DNA of 10,746 bases. Source: Bacillota bacterium. Its GTDB lineage: Bacteria > Bacillota > Clostridia > Peptostreptococcales > Anaerovoracaceae. The stretch spans positions 1 to 10,746 of the forward strand of contig JAQSXD010000084.1 in assembly GCA_029266295.1 (NCBI GenBank), read 5' to 3'. The notes under the pieces were generated by a model, which was given only the letters and a program-made list of their open reading frames with translations, searched no databases and was not told the DNA's origin. A program made the position numbers and the translations under genes. The stretch's first letter is position 1. Each line of letters starts with the position of its first letter. Below are positions 5,939-10,746 of this stretch, in pieces.

Positions 5939-8890
5939 ATGAACGAAAAAGAATCTATTATTTTTCTGAGAGGAATCGATAGGACTGCAGAAATAAAGAG
6001 CATTAAGAATCTGGGAACGTCTTATAGAGTTTCCTTTCATCGTTTGGAAGAAACGATGAGTTATCATCCCAACGAATTCAGAGCAGAATCCGTTGTCAGC
6101 TATATGGATCAATGTGATGGGGTACTTATCCTGGTGGATGGGCAGGTTGTTGAAGCCTCAAGGCTCTATCAAAGTCAGAATTATTGCAAGGTCATCGATG
6201 GTGAAACGCGAAACCTGTTTCCTCTGCGACAGGTTAAATTGATCCCGTGCAAAAGGAAAATAAAAAATCTGAAAGCAAAGCTGATCTATCTTGCTGATTT
6301 TCCAGTGGGAGAGGTCGAAGCGCTCTATGATTTCGGAGAACATTACCGCATCGTACATAAGGACGGAACCAGAGTATTATGCCCTGCCGTACTGATTCAT
6401 ATTGATGTAAAGCGTCCATTGACCGATGAAATGAATTATTTCGCAAAAGTTGCGTCCCTTCAGGATGATGGCAGATCCGGCTCTCCATCTAATTTGCTGA
6501 GGACGCAATATGAGCAATTGAACTATATTAATTCGGATAGCGTACTGAATTCATACCTGAAACAGATGGCGCCGACCCAGATTAAAAGCAATCTGGCGCT
6601 AATTTATCCTTTCTCCTTTGACTTAAGTCTGAAGCAGGCAATAGAAAAGGTCTTTGAAAGCAAAATCAGCCTAATCGAGAGTCCTCCCGGAACCGGAAAG
6701 GAAGAAGCTATTTTAAATATCATTGTAAATGCAGTCATGCAGAATAAAACGGTAGCCGTGCTATCAAACAGTAATGCTGGTTTGAAAAGCCTGCAAGAGC
6801 GTCTGCATGAAGAAAATTATTCTTTTTTTACCGCGACCGTAGGGAACGATACTTTCTTTTACAATCAGCCCGACTATCCAGCTGATCTTTCTGGATGGAA
6901 ACAAACAGAAGCAGAAAGAAAAAAACTGTTCACGGAGATCAATCAGTATCGTAAAGAAGCGCTAAGACTGCTTGAAGTACAGCGAGAAAAAGCAATTTTG
7001 AAGAGAGAGCTTGCAGATCTGATAAAAGAGAAGGAATATTTTGATCATTATCTTGAAACAAACAATCTGAACGACGATGTTGAAAGCTTTGGTTTCCTTA
7101 ACAAGATGTCCAACGACAGCCTGATTTCTTTTCTTGCAGACAATGCCATGCAGTTATCAAGAGGAAGAACATTGAGTTTTATTTCAAAGGTAAAACTAAT
7201 AATAAAATATGGCTTTTCAAATTTTGATGCACTGGATGAGAAGAATTTTGAGGTGATGATTCATCTCCAAAGACGGTATTACGATGCTAAAATTGAACGA
7301 TTAAAGAAGAATATTTATCGTTTGGAAAAAAAGCTTTTGACAAAGGACTTTAGCCGCAAAATTCTGACTGCTTCGGAGAAATCCAAGATATTGTTCCAAG
7401 CGGAATTATACGAACATTACAAGGAGCGGATGGAAATCCGACCTGTTTTTGATAAAGATACATATGATCAGGTGTTTTTTTCCTTTATGAAGGAATATCC
7501 AGTAGTTTTTTGTTCCCCCGATTCTTTGAGAGGCTCCATCCCACAGGATTATCTTTTCGATTACATCATTTTGGATGACGCTTCGCAGATTGACCTGGCC
7601 TCAGCATCGCTGGCGCTTTCCTGCAGCCGTAATGCAGTTGTGCTCGGAGATATCCGGCAACAGCCTCTTGTTGTTAATGCGAACGATCGTGCAAGGATTG
7701 AGGAGGTACTGCATCAGTATACGGTCAGTGATGAATTCAATTATAACAGGCACAGCATCTTGTCGTCGATGGATAAGCTCTTTAGAAGATCCATTGCAAG
7801 GACGGTCTTGCGGGAGCATTACCGCTGCCATCCTCAAATCATTGAATTTTGTAATCAGAAATATTACAATGGGGATCTGATTCCTGTTTCTGAAGAGGAC
7901 AGCGAAGTCCAGCCTCTGATTTTGCTAAATACGATCTCCGCAAAACACGTCAGGATGATTCCCAAGGAAATTTATGAGAATGATCAGGTGCGCGCAATGG
8001 AAGCAATCACAGAAGACCTGCTAATCAGGGGAAGTCTTCCACAGGATCGGATCGATCTGATTGGATATGAGACGCCATTTCGAAAGCGGAGTCTGAAAAG
8101 CGACGGTAAGTATGGTGGAATTGTTGAGCCTGATATCGCATCAAAATATCAGGTGAAAGAGAAGGACATCATAATTTTTTCCGCAGTCCTTGATTTGCCG
8201 AGACAGGTGGGAGATTCTAGCTGGAGTTTCGTAGATGATCCTCGTCAGGTCAATGTTACGGTGTCTCAAGCAAAACATCAGCTTGTATTAGTTATAACAG
8301 ATTCATTCCAGAAAACTCAAGGCTCGAGTGTAGGTGATTTGATCCGCTATGCTGAATATCAGACAGTAGCGGAGAATCTCCTCTGCCATGAGCTTATCCC
8401 CGTCTTTGATTTGGTATACCGAGAGTATACAGGTAGTCTGATGCTCCTGAAATCAAAGATGAAGTATTCAGCTCGGTATAGAGCAGCGTTTCTGATGAAC
8501 GGCATCATTGAAATGATGCTGAGGGAACAGCAGTTTAGAAGCTTCTCCTATGCCCACGGGGTGCCGCTGCGAATCCTGATAAGGAATTGGGACAAGCTCA
8601 CTGAAGAAGAACGAGCCTATGCGAAAAGCCCTAGTACCTGTGTTGATTTTGTCATTTATAACCGTTATGATAAACTTCCTGTTCTGGCAATCGAGGTGGG
8701 GGGCATCGCCTATAAAGGGAAAAAAGCACTCCATTTGATCAGAGATGATATGAAAGAACGCATACTGGAAAAATATAAACTTGACTTACTCTGGATTTCT
8801 ATTAATGAAGGTTGGGAAGGGGATATTCTACGCAATAAACTGGAAGAGATTCTGACGGTCAACGAAGACCTGTCAGAGAACGAAAGCTAA
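5939..8890 (+). CDS. SF1 (UPF1/DNA2-like, AAA_11/AAA_12) helicase-fold protein with C-terminal Vsr/DUF2726-like nuclease fold; catalytic motifs degenerate
   Basis: A 983-residue protein from ATG 5939, which has AGGTGA (5928-5933) five bases upstream; an in-frame GTG at 5930 overlaps that ribosome site and is less likely. Residues 1-210 form a strand-rich N-terminal region of unknown function. Residues 240-300 hold the P-loop segment and about 320-480 a charged, coiled-coil-rich insertion. The second helicase half follows (DDASQ 546-550; GDIRQQP 570-576; REHYRCHP 625-632; QVKEKD 738-743; VNVTVSQAK to 779). Residues about 860-970 match a Vsr/DUF2726-like nuclease (D903, IEVGG around E919). Family consensus is broken at S248 and E255 in Walker A, D547 in Walker B, V739 in motif V, Q777 in motif VI, and G921 and K926 in the nuclease. 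It stands alone behind its own promoter. Related helicase-nuclease fusions often act in phage defence or DNA repair; here that is only a possibility. Confidence 0.88.
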   Translation: MNEKESIIFLRGIDRTAEIKSIKNLGTSYRVSFHRLEETMSYHPNEFRAESVVSYMDQCDGVLILVDGQVVEASRLYQSQNYCKVIDGETRNLFPLRQVKLIPCKRKIKNLKAKLIYLADFPVGEVEALYDFGEHYRIVHKDGTRVLCPAVLIHIDVKRPLTDEMNYFAKVASLQDDGRSGSPSNLLRTQYEQLNYINSDSVLNSYLKQMAPTQIKSNLALIYPFSFDLSLKQAIEKVFESKISLIESPPGTGKEEAILNIIVNAVMQNKTVAVLSNSNAGLKSLQERLHEENYSFFTATVGNDTFFYNQPDYPADLSGWKQTEAERKKLFTEINQYRKEALRLLEVQREKAILKRELADLIKEKEYFDHYLETNNLNDDVESFGFLNKMSNDSLISFLADNAMQLSRGRTLSFISKVKLIIKYGFSNFDALDEKNFEVMIHLQRRYYDAKIERLKKNIYRLEKKLLTKDFSRKILTASEKSKILFQAELYEHYKERMEIRPVFDKDTYDQVFFSFMKEYPVVFCSPDSLRGSIPQDYLFDYIILDDASQIDLASASLALSCSRNAVVLGDIRQQPLVVNANDRARIEEVLHQYTVSDEFNYNRHSILSSMDKLFRRSIARTVLREHYRCHPQIIEFCNQKYYNGDLIPVSEEDSEVQPLILLNTISAKHVRMIPKEIYENDQVRAMEAITEDLLIRGSLPQDRIDLIGYETPFRKRSLKSDGKYGGIVEPDIASKYQVKEKDIIIFSAVLDLPRQVGDSSWSFVDDPRQVNVTVSQAKHQLVLVITDSFQKTQGSSVGDLIRYAEYQTVAENLLCHELIPVFDLVYREYTGSLMLLKSKMKYSARYRAAFLMNGIIEMMLREQQFRSFSYAHGVPLRILIRNWDKLTEEERAYAKSPSTCVDFVIYNRYDKLPVLAIEVGGIAYKGKKALHLIRDDMKERILEKYKLDLLWISINEGWEGDILRNKLEEILTVNEDLSENES

Positions 8891-8953
8891 CGGTTTCTGA
8901 TCAGATGATGTTATATATAAAAAATTATATTGTGATTCATCTCAATTTTTCTG

Positions 8954-8982
8954 TTGACTGACATTGCTAACACTGATATAAT
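8954..8982 (+). promoter_or_regulatory. Strong extended -10 promoter of marR
   Basis: TTGACT (-35, 8954-8959), 17-bp spacer, TATAAT (-10, 8977-8982), with TG at 8974-8975 giving an extended -10. It is the nearest to consensus in the window. Transcription would begin near 8989, inside the flanking inverted repeat. Confidence 0.85.
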
Positions 8983-9000
8983 ACTAATACAGTTAGCAAT
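8963..9000. promoter_or_regulatory. Probable MarR operator
   Basis: Perfect 9-bp inverted arms ATTGCTAAC (8963-8971) and GTTAGCAAT (8992-9000) separated by 20 bp bracket the -10 and start point of marR. Arm centres are 29 bp apart, close to three helical turns, so two dimers on one face is plausible. The GCTAAC core recurs at 9536-9541. Confidence 0.65.
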
Positions 9001-9022
9001 CGAATCGGAAGGAGCTGCGATT

Positions 9023-9484
9023 ATGGACTACAAGGAATTGGCCATGGAATTAATGCAGAAAATGTTTCTGATGAATAGAGCAAGACCGCACAAGGAGATT
9101 ACCGAAGCCATGCATGGCGAGTCTTTTGTAATTCGGTATTTAGCACATCAGAACGAATGCGTATTACCCAGCGAGATTAGCAAGCTTATGGGAATTAGTT
9201 CGGCCCGTGTCGCTGCAGCTTTGAACAGCCTTGAAAAAAAAAGCCTGATCACACGGCAGATTGATCCAGAAGATCGAAGACGGATTCTAATAACATTAAC
9301 TCCTGAGGGAAGAGCTTTGGGAATCGAACAGCAGCAGGAAGTATTGGAGAAATTTGCAGAAATGCTTTCTCAGCTGGGAGAAGCTGATGCGAGAGAATAC
9401 GTCCGGATTGCCGGGAGGCTTGCAGAATTTGCTTCCAGGGAATCTCACCACGAGCAGCAACAAACGTATAAAGAAAAGAAATAG
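9023..9484 (+). CDS. MarR-family transcriptional regulator
   Basis: The protein is 153 residues from ATG 9023, chosen because GGAAGGAG (9008-9015) lies seven bases upstream; a longer frame opening at 8954 would begin inside the -35 hexamer and is excluded. The winged helix-turn-helix is clear: VLPSEISKLMGISSARVAAAL (recognition helix about residues 57-68), then NSLEKKSLITRQ and the wing DPEDRRRILITLTPEG with the conserved D-x-R-R. Flanking helices for dimerisation occur at both ends, and the C-terminus is polar and Lys/Glu/Gln-rich. It sits directly before an ABC exporter gene on the same strand, the usual arrangement for MarR repressors of multidrug or peptide exporters. Inverted repeats over its promoter point to autorepression. 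The ligand is unknown. Confidence 0.94.
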   Translation: MDYKELAMELMQKMFLMNRARPHKEITEAMHGESFVIRYLAHQNECVLPSEISKLMGISSARVAAALNSLEKKSLITRQIDPEDRRRILITLTPEGRALGIEQQQEVLEKFAEMLSQLGEADAREYVRIAGRLAEFASRESHHEQQQTYKEKK

Positions 9485-9498
9485 AATCGAAACTAAAA

Positions 9499-9519
9499 GC
9501 GGCCATATTGAATGGCCGC
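9499..9519. terminator. GC-rich hairpin between marR and the ABC exporter gene
   Basis: Perfect 8-bp stem GCGGCCAT (9499-9506) and ATGGCCGC (9512-9519) with a 5-nt loop, 15 bp after the marR stop. No T-run follows on the plus strand. On the minus strand the stem is followed by TTTTAGTTT, so it terminates best in that direction. On the plus strand it may only attenuate transcription into the exporter gene. Confidence 0.45.
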
Positions 9520-9527
9520 ATATAAAG

Positions 9528-9558
9528 AACGAATAGCTAACGATATTAGAAACGAATA
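9528..9558. repeat. Three phased AACGA repeats upstream of the ABC exporter gene
   Basis: AACGAATA (9528-9535), AACGATA (9540-9545 region) and AACGAATA (9551-9558) recur at steps of about 11 and 12 bp, one helical turn. The block also includes GCTAAC (9536-9541) and the imperfect palindrome CTAA-5nt-TTAG (9537-9549). It could be a second MarR binding region controlling the exporter. Confidence 0.35.
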
Positions 9559-9625
9559 AGGTTTGGTTTGAATACTGTTAAACATTTTCGCCCAAAACGG
9601 TGGAAAGAAAAACGGAGGATATGAT

Positions 9626-10746
9626 ATGTTAAAAATTTTGAAGCGAATGAACCGGCGGGAATGGCTTCAGGCAGGGGTCAGTTTACTTTTTATAGTGGCT
9701 CAGGTTTGGCTTGACTTGAAATTGCCGGACTATATGTCCGAAATTACGCGGCTGACCCAAACCCCGGGAAGTGAAATGGCGGACATCTGGATTGCGGGGG
9801 GATATATGGTTTTATGCGCCTTGGGCAGCTTTGCAGCAGCGGTCGTCGTCGGGTTCTTTGCATCCCGCATCGCTGCCTCCTTTTCCATGAGACTGCGCAG
9901 CCTTCTTTTTAATCGAGTGGATTCCTTTTCCATGGAGGAGATCAGCAGATTTTCCACAGCCAGTCTGATCACCCGTTCTACAAACGATGTGACGCAGATA
10001 CAAGTCTTGATCACCATGGGCCTTCAGATGCTTGTCAAGGCGCCGATTATGGCTGTTTGGGCAGTTACAAAGATTTCAGGAAAAGGACTCGAGTGGACGG
10101 CAGTCACAGGAATTACTGTGCTCATTCTGGTTGTTATGATTGGGATTCTCATGGCGCTGGTCCTGCCAAAGTTCAAGAAAATGCAGATACTCACGGATAA
10201 CCTGAATCGCGTTACCATGGAAAATCTATCGGGATTGCGTGTTGTCAGAGCATATAATGCCGAGGAGTATCAGGAAGATAAATTCGAAGAAGCCAACGGT
10301 GAACTGACGGCAGCCCAGCTTTATACCAGCAGGGGAATGTCCGTTATGCTTCCGGTGATGTATCTGCTGATGAGTGGGCTGACTCTTGCGGTTTACTGGA
10401 TTGGTGCCTACCTGATCAACGGAGCAGGCATAATGGATAAGCTGACGATATTCTCCAATATGGTCGTCTTCTCCGCTTATGCAATGCAGATTATCATGTC
10501 CTTCATGATGGTTGTCATGCTCTTTGTGCTGCTTCCCAGGGCCGCAGTGTCAGCAAACCGTATTAACGAAGTCCTTGATACGGAACCCTCCATGAAAGAA
10601 GGTACACTTACCGAGGGAATCCCAGGAGCGGAAGGGCAGATTACATTCAAAAATGTCAGCTTCCGCTATCCGGGTGCAGAGGATGATGTACTGCATGATA
10701 TCAGCTTCTCTGTGAAAAAGGGTGAGACCGTGGCATTCATCGGCTC
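9626..10746 (+). CDS. ABC exporter half-transporter, transmembrane domain and start of ATPase domain (partial)
   Basis: An open frame of 373 codons runs off the right edge without a stop. GGAGG (9614-9618) lies seven bases before the ATG; the ATG at 9621 is out of frame and stops at once. The protein starts MLKILKRMNRREW and has about six hydrophobic segments (roughly residues 15-33, 58-82, 135-155, 165-185, 240-268, 285-315). It carries the ABC-exporter coupling and linker features: STNDVTQIQ after the second segment, NLSGLRVVRAYNAEEYQEDKF near 200-220, and PRAAVSANRINEVLD before the ATPase. The ATPase begins ITFKNVSFRYPGAEDDVLHDISF with the A-loop at Y348, and the window ends at the first glycine of Walker A. 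It resembles one half of heterodimeric multidrug exporters (BmrCD, LmrCD type); the partner is expected just downstream. MarR control is inferred from context. Confidence 0.93.
   Translation, partial: MLKILKRMNRREWLQAGVSLLFIVAQVWLDLKLPDYMSEITRLTQTPGSEMADIWIAGGYMVLCALGSFAAAVVVGFFASRIAASFSMRLRSLLFNRVDSFSMEEISRFSTASLITRSTNDVTQIQVLITMGLQMLVKAPIMAVWAVTKISGKGLEWTAVTGITVLILVVMIGILMALVLPKFKKMQILTDNLNRVTMENLSGLRVVRAYNAEEYQEDKFEEANGELTAAQLYTSRGMSVMLPVMYLLMSGLTLAVYWIGAYLINGAGIMDKLTIFSNMVVFSAYAMQIIMSFMMVVMLFVLLPRAAVSANRINEVLDTEPSMKEGTLTEGIPGAEGQITFKNVSFRYPGAEDDVLHDISFSVKKGETVAFIG

Noticed and set aside
8891..8953. Terminator for the helicase-like gene
   Set aside because: Only AT-rich weak dyads and a short CTGATCAG palindrome are present; no GC-rich stem with T-run was found.
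8954..9022. Longer MarR N-terminus opening at 8954
   Set aside because: It would begin inside the -35 hexamer and cross the -10 and transcription start.
1..10746. CRISPR array, tRNA, rRNA or prophage content
   Set aside because: No regularly spaced repeats, cloverleaf-like sequences, rRNA segments or phage genes were seen.

Overview
The window looks like the chromosome of an anaerobic, low-to-mid GC Bacillota, most likely in class Clostridia. Four things support this: strong AGGAGG-type ribosome sites, sigma-A promoters with extended -10 elements, a cytoplasmic-type molybdopterin oxidoreductase paired with a ferredoxin subunit, and a MarR plus ABC-exporter unit. No ribosomal RNA, tRNA, CRISPR array or insertion sequence was seen, and no species can be named.

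Layout. Minus strand, 1-4150: a ROK-family repressor is followed by a large molybdopterin (bis-MGD type) oxidoreductase, whose stop codon overlaps the start of a 4Fe-4S ferredoxin-like electron-transfer subunit cut by the window edge. Plus strand, from about 4403: a TetR-family regulator, a class I SAM-dependent methyltransferase, a long helicase/nuclease-fold protein of about 983 residues, a MarR regulator, and the first 373 codons of an ABC exporter half-transporter cut by the right edge. That last gene has no stop in the window.

Regulation is the best-supported story. A palindrome with TTTTGAAA and TTTCAAAA arms occurs twice, once before the oxidoreductase and once before the ROK gene, and is the likely ROK operator. 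A second palindrome, with TGAATGAAT arms and a 3-nt centre, occurs before tetR (overlapping its -35) and before the methyltransferase, and is the likely TetR operator. The ROK and TetR sites lie 3 bp apart in the divergent promoter region (4314-4364). A third system is a MarR promoter flanked by 9-bp inverted arms with GCTAAC cores, with another GCTAAC site before the ABC exporter. The window therefore holds three self-contained regulator-plus-target modules.

The most unusual object is the helicase-like protein. It is an uninterrupted reading frame behind a perfect extended -10 promoter and keeps the architecture of UPF1/DNA2-like SF1 helicases fused to a Vsr/DUF2726-like nuclease fold. However, it departs from the consensus at Walker A, Walker B, motifs III, V and VI, and at two positions of the nuclease signature. 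It is either a divergent clade or a retained pseudoenzyme.
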